Assembly (NCBI GenBank): GCA_002839825.1
Contig: PGYU01000014.1
Location: 1 to 64,000 of the forward strand
Length of the DNA: 64,000 bases
Origin: Ignavibacteriae bacterium HGW-Ignavibacteriae-1
GTDB taxonomy: Bacteria > Bacteroidota > Ignavibacteria > Kapaibacteriales > UBA2268
Direction: 5' to 3'
In this document: one piece after another, positions 44,925 to 53,883 of the stretch
Layout: the number at the start of each line of letters is the position of its first letter
Numbering within the stretch: the stretch's first letter is position 1
Translations under genes and position numbers: made by a program
The notes under the pieces: model-generated
The model's input: only the letters and a program-made list of their open reading frames with translations
Told to the model about the DNA's origin: nothing
Databases searched by the model: none

Positions 44925-46258
44925 TAAAACATTTCGGATATAATTTCAAAATAGCTACCGAAGCTATTATCCAGAATAAGTTACGCTCTGTACTTACATC
45001 TTTGGGTATAATTTTCGGTGTATCGTCGGTTATAGCAATGCTTGCAATTGGTAGCGGAGCAGAACAAGCAATACTGGAAAAAATGAAACTGTTAGGCACA
45101 AATAATATAATCATTGTGCCATTAGACCGAGAAGCACAACAAGAAATCTCCGACCAAAGCGAGGAGACGAGCGATAAGAAAGAAGGCACAGCTGAAAAAT
45201 TCACACCGGGATTCACTTTGAACGATTTAGATGCAATCACAAAAATCGTCAAATCAGTAACATACGCAAGTCCGGAAATCATCTACGAAACAGATGCAAT
45301 GCATTCGGGTTTAAGCACGAAAATCAAATTAGTGGGCATTTTGCCGGAATATTTCAAAATCAATAATTTCTCATTCAACAAAGGCAATCCTCTCCATGAA
45401 AGTAATTATAAATTTGCTGAAAATGTTTGTATAATCGGATATAGCCTGAAATCAAGATTATTCCCGACGGATGATCCAATTGGCAAATTTGTGAAATGTG
45501 GCGAACATTGGTTGAAAGTAGTCGGGATAATGGACGAACGAAGCATGTCCAAAGAAAATATTCAAAGTTTGAATATTCGCGATTACAATCTTGATATTTA
45601 TATTCCAATCAACACCATGCTTCTGAGATATATAAATCGTTCCTTAGTAACTAAGCAAGATTTCATAAGAGAACGCGGAGATGACAGCAAAAAAATTGAC
45701 CCCAATTATCACCAAGTTGACCGAGCTATAATTCATTTTGCGGATTCGGAGGAAATCAACAAATCAGTTGAAATCATAGAGCGATTGTTGCTCCGCCGAC
45801 ATAATGGAGTTAAAGATTTCGATATCGTTGTTCCCGAATTGCTTTTGCAACAGGAACAAAGCACAAAACGCATTTTCAATATCGTGCTTGGAGCAATAGC
45901 GTCAATTTCGTTGATTGTAGGAGGAATTGGAATCATGAACATCATGCTTGCATCGGTTATGGAACGAACGAAAGAAATAGGCATTCGCAAAGCTGTTGGA
46001 GCCCGTAGATCAGACATTTTGACCCAATTCTTATTAGAAGCAGTTGCGATTAGTATGACAGGTGGATTGATAGGAATAGTTGTGGGTGTCGCAGCAGGAA
46101 TTTTAATCGAAATGCTAACAGGTATCACGACTATAATTACACCCGAATCAGTATTCTTATCATTTTTTGTTTCAATATCAGTGGGATTGATTTTCGGAAT
46201 AACACCTGCTCGACGAGCTTCAAAACAAAACCCAATTGAACTCTTGAGGTATGAATAA
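44921..46258 (+). CDS. MacB-type ABC permease of second exporter, no ATPase alongside
   Basis: A 445-residue FtsX-fold permease: one N-terminal helix ('LTSLGIIFGVSSVIAMLAIG'), a large periplasmic domain (about 45-315) and three C-terminal helices after 'MERTKEIGIRKAVGARR'. It lacks an ATPase domain, and no ATPase gene lies in this cluster (adaptor, permease, TolC, DUF2723). The needed ATPase must be supplied from elsewhere, for example the MacB/LolD-type protein encoded at 14201-14905 or a gene outside the window. Confidence 0.9.
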   Translation: MIKHFGYNFKIATEAIIQNKLRSVLTSLGIIFGVSSVIAMLAIGSGAEQAILEKMKLLGTNNIIIVPLDREAQQEISDQSEETSDKKEGTAEKFTPGFTLNDLDAITKIVKSVTYASPEIIYETDAMHSGLSTKIKLVGILPEYFKINNFSFNKGNPLHESNYKFAENVCIIGYSLKSRLFPTDDPIGKFVKCGEHWLKVVGIMDERSMSKENIQSLNIRDYNLDIYIPINTMLLRYINRSLVTKQDFIRERGDDSKKIDPNYHQVDRAIIHFADSEEINKSVEIIERLLLRRHNGVKDFDIVVPELLLQQEQSTKRIFNIVLGAIASISLIVGGIGIMNIMLASVMERTKEIGIRKAVGARRSDILTQFLLEAVAISMTGGLIGIVVGVAAGILIEMLTGITTIITPESVFLSFFVSISVGLIFGITPARRASKQNPIELLRYE

Positions 46259-47717
46259 AATGCAAAAATTATTGATTTTAATATTTATATTATTTAGTGG
46301 ATTTAAGGCATATAGTATAGAATTTACATTAGATGAATGTATCACATATGCCCAGAGAAATAGTATTGATGCACGAAAAGCAATGAACTCTTTTCTAGCT
46401 CGGACAAATCGCTCCCAAGCATTTTACGCTGATTTTTATCCACAATTGAATTTGAATGCGTCATTACCCGGTGTATCGAGAGAAATCAACCAAATCACTC
46501 AACCCGACGGTTCAACTGTATTCCATGAGCAAAGTCAACTATTCACTTCCGGTTCATTGGTATTATCCCAAAAAATTCCATTCCTAAATTCGGAATTATC
46601 TATTGCAAGTGGCATCACCAAACTTGATGTTTATCAGACAAATGATTACACACTATGGCGTAGTACACCTTTCCAAGTAACATATCGCCAACCGCTATTC
46701 AAATACAATTCTATGACTTGGGATAGAAAAATTCGAGAGTTGTTGGATTCCAAATCCGACGATGAATTCAATCAAGACATGGAAGAAATTGCTATCAATG
46801 TCACCCGAAAATTCTTTGATTTGTACTTGTCTGAAATGAATTTGAGAAATTCCGAGCAAAACGTTGCCGTCAATGATACTTTGTTCAGACTTTCAGAAGG
46901 CAGGTTCTCGGTAGGGAAAATCGCCGAAAATGATTTGCTCCAAAGTGAACTCGCTTTATTGAATGCTAATAATTCATTTGGTAGTGCTGAATTGGAATAC
47001 CGACGAACTTTGGACGAATTGAAAATTACAATTGGATATACGGGAAGCGATAAAATCAGTATAATTCCTCCAAAAGACATTCCGCAAATAGACATTTCGC
47101 CTGACGAAGCCGTAAGATATGCAGTGAAGAACAACCCTCGTATAATTGACCTTGAAATAAGAAATCAAGAGGCTGACCTTGCATTGCAACGAGCCGAAAG
47201 CAACAACAGAATAAATGCCGATATCTATGCTTCATTTGGTTTGAATCAAGCTGCAGGACAATTTGATATGATTTATAGGGATTTGCTCGACAGGCAACGA
47301 TTTGATGTAACAATTCAATTGCCAATTTTCACTTGGGGCAAAGGTTCGGGAACAATCGAAGCTGCATTGCAGGACAAAAACCGAATAGTCTCGGATAGCG
47401 AATTGCAAAGGATGAATTTTGAAACTGAAGTAAGATATCTGACTGAGAGACTGAATCAGCTGAGGCGTCAAGTCGAAATTTCGACCAAAGCTGATATAAT
47501 TGCAGCGAGAAGATTTGACGTTGCAAAGAATCGTTATATAATAGGTAAAATTGATTTGAATTCTTTTTTTATAGCCCAAAGCGAGAAGGACATGGCGTTT
47601 CGAGCATTAGTGCAAAATTTACAAAGTTTTTGGCTTGCATTTTATAATGTAAGAAAGTTAACTTTGTATGATTTCGCAGTGCAAAAACGAATAAACTATG
47701 TTTTGGAAAGAAGATAA
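46251..47717 (+). CDS. TolC-family outer-membrane protein of second exporter
   Basis: A 488-residue protein with an N-terminal signal (about 4-22) and the two TolC repeats ('TLDECITYAQRNSIDARKAM' and 'DEAVRYAVKNNPRIIDLEIR'). It forms the outer-membrane exit channel for the adaptor/permease above. The start overlaps the permease stop by 8 nt; an ATG three codons later (46260) is an alternative. The DUF2723 gene begins on the very next base. Confidence 0.92.
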   Translation: MNKMQKLLILIFILFSGFKAYSIEFTLDECITYAQRNSIDARKAMNSFLARTNRSQAFYADFYPQLNLNASLPGVSREINQITQPDGSTVFHEQSQLFTSGSLVLSQKIPFLNSELSIASGITKLDVYQTNDYTLWRSTPFQVTYRQPLFKYNSMTWDRKIRELLDSKSDDEFNQDMEEIAINVTRKFFDLYLSEMNLRNSEQNVAVNDTLFRLSEGRFSVGKIAENDLLQSELALLNANNSFGSAELEYRRTLDELKITIGYTGSDKISIIPPKDIPQIDISPDEAVRYAVKNNPRIIDLEIRNQEADLALQRAESNNRINADIYASFGLNQAAGQFDMIYRDLLDRQRFDVTIQLPIFTWGKGSGTIEAALQDKNRIVSDSELQRMNFETEVRYLTERLNQLRRQVEISTKADIIAARRFDVAKNRYIIGKIDLNSFFIAQSEKDMAFRALVQNLQSFWLAFYNVRKLTLYDFAVQKRINYVLERR

Positions 47718-49664
47718 ATGAAATTAAATTACAATTTTGCTTTAGCAATCGTATTTCTTGTTGCGATTGTAGTCTATTTTGGTACTGTGACACCATCGGT
47801 CACTTTTACCGATAGCGGTGAATTAGCAGGAGCTTGCTCTACGCTCGGAATATCGCACCCAACAGGCTATCCCCTATTTACAATGCTTGGGTACTTATGG
47901 ACATTGCTCCCTTTGCCTATGTCTAACGTTTACAAACTGAATTTACTTGCATCACTTTGGACAGCATTATCTGCGGTAGTTTTCTTTGCATGGATTCGAG
48001 ATTTATCAACTCATCTATGTAGGGAAATCAAACGCGAGCAAATCAACAAGAAGAAGAAAATCAAGCCTGAATATGTGAGTTTACTAGCTGATGAAGATTT
48101 GATAAACAAACTTTCCGCAGTATTGGCTATTTCATATGCATTTGCATTGACAATTTGGGCACAAGCTGTGGCAATCGAAGTTTATTCGCTCCAATTATTG
48201 ATATTTAATCTACTTATATTTTTGCTTTTACGTTCATACATCAATGTGTCCGGCAATTTCTACCTATTGGCAACTGCTTTTATGTTCGGGTTGGGATTTG
48301 CAAATCACATGACGACTGTGCTTTTAGTTCCCGGAGGAATAGTACTTTTTTATAGTATTTTCAAAGAACGCAAAACTCACTTATCATCAGCTAAAAGCGA
48401 GAATGTCACCCAACATAAGCAACTCAGTTTTAGTTCACTCATAGCGTATATGGGTGCACTGTTTATCTCCGGATTGGCATTGTATATTTATATGCCATTG
48501 CGAAGTGCTGCATTGCCGGCGTTTAATTGGGGCTGGGTGCATAGGAGCTTCGACAAATTCATTTATCACACTCAGGGCAAGCAATACCAAGGTTGGATGT
48601 TTTCGGATCTGGATGCATTTTTTGCAAATCTTGGCGAGTTCATTCAAGATTTGCCTTTTCAATTTGGGATTGTAGGTTTGATTTTGGTAGCTCTGGGCTT
48701 CTTCATGGTTCGCAAAACCAATATGCGAGCGGTCTATGTTTTCTTTGCGGTAAATGTTTTAGCATGTATAATTTATGCTTCTAACTATTCAATTCACGAC
48801 ATTGAGGCATATTACGCATTGGCTATAATTTCATTATTCCCGTTTGCAATTCTTGCTTCGGCTGATTTGCTCAAAAGAAACAGAAATTTTGTTTATGCAC
48901 TGCTACTGATTCCAATTTTAAATATTGCACTTAACCTCAAAACGAACGACAAATCCGGTGATGTATTGGTTCACGAATACACTACAACCTTGGTAAGTGG
49001 CTTAGATGATGACGCTATCATAATTTCTGCTCAATGGGATTACTGGAATTCTGCATTCATCTATTTCCGAGAAATTGAAGGAATGCGGACTGATGTTTGG
49101 TGGATAGGCAAAGAATTGATGCGGCGTACCTGGTATCCACTACAATTGCAACAATGGCACCCAACAATTTTCGATGCTGCCGAAAATGAGCTGAAAGCGT
49201 ATTCAGATGACCTTGAACTCTTCGAGTCCGGGCTTCCACCGAATGCTTATCCGTTCATTCAGCAAAATTTCGTAGGGTTGTTCAGAAAGATAATCGAATC
49301 AAATATTGACAAAAGACCCGTGTATATCACCTTAGACATATTGAAAACTGAGGAAGATATGATTCGTGGCTACGAAGTAGTACCCGAAGGTCTTGCAATA
49401 AGACTGTATCGCCCGGGTACTATACCAAAAGATATTCAATTCGAGCTTCCGGATTTGAATCGTTTCATTGAATCTTCAAAAGTCACCGAAGGTTCGATTG
49501 GTCATTCATTAGTCGAAGTTGTATCTCATTCTGTTTTCAGTTTGGGGCAATTCGAATCGCTATATCAACGAATGGATAATGCCAAAAAGGCTTATGAGTA
49601 TGCATTGAAAATAAATCCAAACAATCCCGATGCTCAAAAAGCCTTAGCAAATCTTAATCGTTGA
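47718..49664 (+). CDS. DUF2723-family membrane protein (GT117-type glycosyltransferase)
   Basis: A 648-residue protein with about 10-12 helices and the DUF2723 start 'VTFTDSGELAGACSTLGISH' followed by 'PTGYPLFTMLGYLW', the pattern of lipid-linked-sugar glycosyltransferases that O-glycosylate exported proteins (GT117 family). The aspartate of 'TDSGEL' is the probable catalytic residue. A TPR-like tail closes the protein ('AKKAYEYALKINPNNPDAQ'). It follows the TolC gene with no gap, hinting that the exporter cargo or envelope is glycosylated. It ends 11 nt inside the convergent ABC-F gene. Confidence 0.85.
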   Translation: MKLNYNFALAIVFLVAIVVYFGTVTPSVTFTDSGELAGACSTLGISHPTGYPLFTMLGYLWTLLPLPMSNVYKLNLLASLWTALSAVVFFAWIRDLSTHLCREIKREQINKKKKIKPEYVSLLADEDLINKLSAVLAISYAFALTIWAQAVAIEVYSLQLLIFNLLIFLLLRSYINVSGNFYLLATAFMFGLGFANHMTTVLLVPGGIVLFYSIFKERKTHLSSAKSENVTQHKQLSFSSLIAYMGALFISGLALYIYMPLRSAALPAFNWGWVHRSFDKFIYHTQGKQYQGWMFSDLDAFFANLGEFIQDLPFQFGIVGLILVALGFFMVRKTNMRAVYVFFAVNVLACIIYASNYSIHDIEAYYALAIISLFPFAILASADLLKRNRNFVYALLLIPILNIALNLKTNDKSGDVLVHEYTTTLVSGLDDDAIIISAQWDYWNSAFIYFREIEGMRTDVWWIGKELMRRTWYPLQLQQWHPTIFDAAENELKAYSDDLELFESGLPPNAYPFIQQNFVGLFRKIIESNIDKRPVYITLDILKTEEDMIRGYEVVPEGLAIRLYRPGTIPKDIQFELPDLNRFIESSKVTEGSIGHSLVEVVSHSVFSLGQFESLYQRMDNAKKAYEYALKINPNNPDAQKALANLNR

Positions 49665-51615
49665 TTTCGTTTTGCAGTTTTTCTTGATTTTGACTCAAAT
49701 TAGACCAAGTCTCCATACATTGACCCAAACGTTTAGCGAATGAATCATATTCAGAGCGAGCTTTAGAATATTTTTGCTTGTTATTCATAAATTCTGTATC
49801 GTTAAATAATACGTCATACTTTTGCATTTTTTCCTCTAAATCTGCAATCTCTTTTTCGAGAGCAGCGATTTGTTTGACTATTTTGCCCAACTCTCGTTGC
49901 ATCTCTTTGCGCTTTTCACGTCGTAATTGCGAGCCTGACGCTTTGTCTTCAGATGGAGTGTCATCATTTTTATTAGCAGGTGAATCCGATTTAATCATAT
50001 TCAAATCACCTATTTCAGTCTTTGTCAAGTAATACTCAATATCTCCGGGATATTCTTTAACGTTGCGGTTTTTGAATTCAAAAGTTTTATCGGTCAATCC
50101 TTCCAAAAATTCACGGTCATGGGATACAACTATCAAAGTGCCTTCGTAATCCATCAATGCAGATTTCAATACGTCCTTTGTTAACATGTCCAAGTGATTT
50201 GTAGGCTCATCGAGAATCAGCAAATTACTCGGTGTGAGCAATAATTTAGCCAATGCTAGACGGGATTTTTCACCACCTGAGAGAACTTTGACACGTTTGT
50301 AAATATCATCGCCGCTGAATAGGAAAGCACCCAATAAATGTCGCACCTGAGTTCGCATCTCCCCTGTTGCAGCATTGTCAATGATTTCAAAAACGGTGCT
50401 GTCACCGGAAAGCATAGTAGCTTGATGCTGTGCATAGTAACCAGTGACGACACTCTCCCCGATTTTCACATTGCCTTCGAAGCTTTCAATTCCGGCAATA
50501 ATACGCGAAAAAGTAGATTTACCTTCGCCATTTTTCCCGACAAAAGCCGCTCTCTCCCCTCTTTCCAACGCAAAATCAACACCTTTCAGCACATTCAATT
50601 CATCGTAACTTTTCGAGAGATTGGTCACTTCGACAACAAGTCTGCCTGAACGCGGTGGAGTAGGGAATCGAATATTTACTGTAGAAGTATCAACGTCCTC
50701 CAATTGAACGACGGTCATTTTTTCCAATTTTTTGACACGAGATTGAACGCGAGAAGCAAGCGACGCTTTTGAGCGGAATCTTTCAACAAATCGTTCAATT
50801 TGCGCAATTTCGCGCTCTTGATTGCGTAATGTAGCTACTTCACTTTGGCGTTGTTCATCACGCTTCATCATGAAATCACTATATTTATACGGCATATCGT
50901 AAATTCTCTGGTTAGTGATTTCGATTGTACGGTTACAAATATTGTCCAAAAATTTTCTATCATGGGAAACTAGAATCACCGAGCCAACATAGTTTTTGAG
51001 GAACAACTCAAGCCAACGAATGGACTCTATGTCCAAGTGATTTGTAGGCTCATCGAGCAAGATGCAATCAGGTTTATTAATAAGAATCTTAGCGAGTTCG
51101 ATACGCATTTGCCAACCACCCGAAAACTCGGTAACTAAACGACCCAAATCTGCGCGTGTGAAGCCAAGCCCAATCAGAATCATTTCGACATCGCCTTGTG
51201 CTGAATGAGACTCAAGGATTTTGAGCCGTTCGGACAAATGCGACATTGTCTCGAGAAGCTCATAATATTCCTCAGATTCATAATCAGTCCTATTTGAAAC
51301 TTCTTCAGTCAATTTTTCGAAATCTGATTCGCTTGACTTGATTTCAGTCAGAGCAGATTCGGCTTCTTCCAAAACCGTGACGTCAGAATGAATCTGTGGG
51401 TCTTGGGACAAATAGCCGACTTTGAAATAACTTGGGAAAATAATCCTACCTGCCGACGGTTCTTCATAACCCGACAAAATTTTCATTAAAGTAGATTTGC
51501 CTGAACCGTTACGACCAATCAAGCCGATTTTGTCGCGAGAGTTGACAACAAAACTCACATTATCGAATAATGTTCTGCCGCCAAAGTGAATACCAATATT
51601 GTTACATGAAATCAT
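49654..51615 (-). CDS. ABC-F family ribosome-associated ATPase
   Basis: A 653-residue soluble protein with two ABC domains and no membrane part. The first has Walker A G33-RNGSGKS-40, signature 'FSGGWQMRIELA' and 'DEPTNHLD'; the second has 'GKNGEGKS', 'LSGGEKSRLALAK' and 'DEPTNHLD'. A linker of two helices (about 250-320) and a C-terminal coiled coil (about 560-650) follow. Such proteins act on the ribosomal E site, for translation control or antibiotic protection. The exact class (Uup, EttA or resistance type) is not set by eye. Confidence 0.93.
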   Translation of the reverse strand: MISCNNIGIHFGGRTLFDNVSFVVNSRDKIGLIGRNGSGKSTLMKILSGYEEPSAGRIIFPSYFKVGYLSQDPQIHSDVTVLEEAESALTEIKSSESDFEKLTEEVSNRTDYESEEYYELLETMSHLSERLKILESHSAQGDVEMILIGLGFTRADLGRLVTEFSGGWQMRIELAKILINKPDCILLDEPTNHLDIESIRWLELFLKNYVGSVILVSHDRKFLDNICNRTIEITNQRIYDMPYKYSDFMMKRDEQRQSEVATLRNQEREIAQIERFVERFRSKASLASRVQSRVKKLEKMTVVQLEDVDTSTVNIRFPTPPRSGRLVVEVTNLSKSYDELNVLKGVDFALERGERAAFVGKNGEGKSTFSRIIAGIESFEGNVKIGESVVTGYYAQHQATMLSGDSTVFEIIDNAATGEMRTQVRHLLGAFLFSGDDIYKRVKVLSGGEKSRLALAKLLLTPSNLLILDEPTNHLDMLTKDVLKSALMDYEGTLIVVSHDREFLEGLTDKTFEFKNRNVKEYPGDIEYYLTKTEIGDLNMIKSDSPANKNDDTPSEDKASGSQLRREKRKEMQRELGKIVKQIAALEKEIADLEEKMQKYDVLFNDTEFMNNKQKYSKARSEYDSFAKRLGQCMETWSNLSQNQEKLQNEIND

Positions 51616-51620
51616 TTTAT

Positions 51621-52691
51621 TTAATTAACCCTATTTCCGTTTGAATTGAATAAATGCAATTTTGAATTGTTGAACTTGATATTAATAATATCGTTCGGTA
51701 AAATTTGTTTGTCAAGATTATATCTGATTGATTTGAGACTCCCGAAAAAATCGAAATAAATGAGTTGCTCAAATCCGAGAAATTCGACGTTCAGAACTTT
51801 TATTTTGAATGAATCGCTTTCCGAATCGCTCAAAATAATGTCTTCAGGACGTATGCCACATGTTTTTACATCGCCGGAATCACTCTTAAGTTCAGATTGT
51901 AAAGGTATATCGAAATCATTGTCTAATAATTTTATTGATTGATTTTGTATAGACGTTGCATCAAAGAAGTTCATCTGTGGACTTCCGATGAATTGTGCAG
52001 TGAAAATATCCGACGGGAAATCGTAAATTTTCTGAGGAGTGTCAATTTGATTGATTTTGCCGCCATTCATGACCACAATCCTATCGCCCATAGTCATCGC
52101 TTCAGTTTGGTCATGAGTGACATAGACCGAGCTTGTGCCAAATTCTCTATGAAGTTGGATAATCTCAGTTCGCATCTGTACTCGTAATTTGGCATCAAGA
52201 TTGGAGAGCGGCTCATCAAACAAGAAAACATCAGGTTTGCGAATCAATGCTCTCCCCAATGCTACTCGCTGACGTTGTCCACCTGAAAGTTGCTTGGGCT
52301 TTTTATTTATATCGCTACTCAGACCTATAATTTTGGCGATTTTTTCAACTTGAGTTTTGATTTCGCTCTTATTGACTTTTTTGATTTTCAAGGGAAAGGC
52401 TAAATTATCGTAAACCGAAAGATGCGGATACAGGGCATAATTCTGGAATACCATCCCAACAGACCTTTCATTCGGCGGCAAATTATTGATAATTTTGCCG
52501 TCGAAATACAAATTGCCGGAGCTAATGTCCTCCAAGCCCGCTATCATTCTAAGGATTGAAGTTTTGCCGCATCCCGACGGACCGACCAAAACAACGAATT
52601 CGCCTTTGTGAATATTGAATGATGCCGAATCAACGGCTTTGGTGCCGCCTGAATATACTTTTGTGATATTTTCTAAGTTAATTTCAATCAT
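51621..52691 (-). CDS. MalK/UgpC-type ABC ATPase (CUT1), orphan
   Basis: A 356-residue ATPase. 'VGPSGCGKTS', '[15 protein letters not shown]', 'FDEPLSNLDAKLR' and 'YVTHDQTEAMTMGDR' place it in the sugar-import MalK group, and the C-terminal OB-like regulatory domain (about 240-356) is present. No permease or solute-binding protein lies nearby, so it may serve several importers encoded elsewhere, as MsmK-type proteins do. It lies 5 nt upstream of the ABC-F gene on the same strand. Confidence 0.9.
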   Translation of the reverse strand: MIEINLENITKVYSGGTKAVDSASFNIHKGEFVVLVGPSGCGKTSILRMIAGLEDISSGNLYFDGKIINNLPPNERSVGMVFQNYALYPHLSVYDNLAFPLKIKKVNKSEIKTQVEKIAKIIGLSSDINKKPKQLSGGQRQRVALGRALIRKPDVFLFDEPLSNLDAKLRVQMRTEIIQLHREFGTSSVYVTHDQTEAMTMGDRIVVMNGGKINQIDTPQKIYDFPSDIFTAQFIGSPQMNFFDATSIQNQSIKLLDNDFDIPLQSELKSDSGDVKTCGIRPEDIILSDSESDSFKIKVLNVEFLGFEQLIYFDFFGSLKSIRYNLDKQILPNDIINIKFNNSKLHLFNSNGNRVN

Positions 52692-52708
52692 TGTTCAAAT
52701 ACAAATCA

Positions 52709-52716
52709 CAAATGTA
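52709..52716 (-). promoter_or_regulatory. Candidate -7 element (TACATTTG) for the MalK-like gene
   Basis: Minus-strand TACATTTG matches TAnnTTTG and would begin transcription near 52704, 13 nt ahead of ATG 52691. No clear -33 box. Confidence 0.35.
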
Positions 52717-52753
52717 AATAATAAGTGTGGTATAACATTGAAGATATAATGAT

Positions 52754-52761
52754 TATATTTG
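52754..52761 (+). promoter_or_regulatory. Candidate -7 element (TATATTTG) for the FGE-like lipoprotein gene
   Basis: TATATTTG matches TAnnTTTG, with a predicted start near 52767 and a 22-nt leader before ATG 52789. With the minus-strand candidate at 52709-52716 it would make a divergent promoter pair. Confidence 0.4.
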
Positions 52762-52788
52762 TATTTTGTATATAAACAGTCTTTTACA

Positions 52789-53853
52789 ATGAAATATAAT
52801 CAAATTACAATCACTATTACATTATTTGCTTTGATAGCATTTTTGACATCTTGTAACGATGCAGACCCAAACGTACCGAGCGGCGACCCCGAGATACTTT
52901 CGATATCTCCCACAACAGCGCATATTGGCGATACAGTCACAATCACGGGCAATTATCTTGGATTCGGAATATCGTCGGCAACGGTGAATATTGGCGGCAA
53001 CTCCTTTGTAGGACTTAATGAATCTATCTCGTGGCAAACTAATCAAATCAAGTTCCGAGTGCCGGATTCGGCATCAAGCGGAGATGTAACTGTTAATATC
53101 AGCTTTAATACAAGCAACCCGATGGCACTTAACGTTATCAAATATCCTCCGATTGAAGTCGTGGAGATAGTTGGCAAAACATTCAAAATGGGCTCTAACT
53201 CTAATTCAGTGGATGAATTTCCCGAACATGAAGTAACAATCACAAAGACGCTTGAAGTAGGAAAATTTGAAGTTACGCAAAGGCAATATAGTAATATGAT
53301 GCGCCGAAATCCATCACTAACGGCAGATTTCAGACTTCCGGTTTATAATGTCAGTTGGCTCAATGCTGTGCAATTTTGCAATGCATTATCAAAAGCACAA
53401 AATTTAGATACTGCTTACAGGTTTGTAGGTGCAGAAATATTATGGAACGAAAATTCAAACGGATGGCGATTACCGACCGAAGCTGAATGGGAATTTCTGT
53501 GCAGAGCGGGAACAGAAGGCGACTTTGCCGGAACAGGCATTATTAATGATATATGTTGGATTAGCGACAATTCGGGTTTGAAGCCACACCCGGCAGGTTT
53601 AAAATCTCCCAATCAATTCGGATTGCATGATATGCACGGAAACGTTTGGGAATGGTGCTGGGATTGGTATTTGCTTAATTATTATTCGACAAGCCCTACT
53701 GATGACCCAAAAGGTCCTGATTTCGGCTCGAGACATGTAATTCGGGGCGGATCGTATAACGATGGAGCATTGTACGCAAGGTCTTCAAACAGAACTATAC
53801 CTGAAATACTATCTAACAACATTGGTTTTAGAATTGTGAGAACAAAAAATTAA
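52789..53853 (+). CDS. Lipoprotein with IPT/TIG domain and FGE-like (SUMF1) domain, catalytic cysteines absent
   Basis: A 354-residue protein. The lipobox 'AFLTSC' puts the lipidated cysteine at C22. An IPT/TIG Ig-like domain (about 33-115, 'DTVTITGNYLGF') is followed by a formylglycine-generating-enzyme fold (about 123-354, 'WRLPTEAEWEF', 'HDMHGNVWEW'). In true FGE the loop after 'RGGS' has two cysteines. Here residues 315-333 (R-H-V-I-R-G-G-S-Y-N-D-G-A-L-Y-A-R-S-S) have none, so oxidation of sulfatase cysteines is unlikely; a structural or ligand-binding role is more likely. Gliding protein GldK also has an FGE-like fold and lipid anchor, but the TIG domain and distant position do not match. 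Confidence 0.9.
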   Translation: MKYNQITITITLFALIAFLTSCNDADPNVPSGDPEILSISPTTAHIGDTVTITGNYLGFGISSATVNIGGNSFVGLNESISWQTNQIKFRVPDSASSGDVTVNISFNTSNPMALNVIKYPPIEVVEIVGKTFKMGSNSNSVDEFPEHEVTITKTLEVGKFEVTQRQYSNMMRRNPSLTADFRLPVYNVSWLNAVQFCNALSKAQNLDTAYRFVGAEILWNENSNGWRLPTEAEWEFLCRAGTEGDFAGTGIINDICWISDNSGLKPHPAGLKSPNQFGLHDMHGNVWEWCWDWYLLNYYSTSPTDDPKGPDFGSRHVIRGGSYNDGALYARSSNRTIPEILSNNIGFRIVRTKN

Positions 53854-53883
53854 ACATTCGCAATCATTGTGAATTTATATAAA

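Noticed and set aside
52789-53853. The FGE-like lipoprotein as GldK, completing a gliding/type IX set with the GldL/GldM-like pair
   Set aside because: It is 32 kb away, carries a TIG domain not usual in GldK, and nothing like GldN lies nearby. A GldK role cannot be excluded but is not supported.
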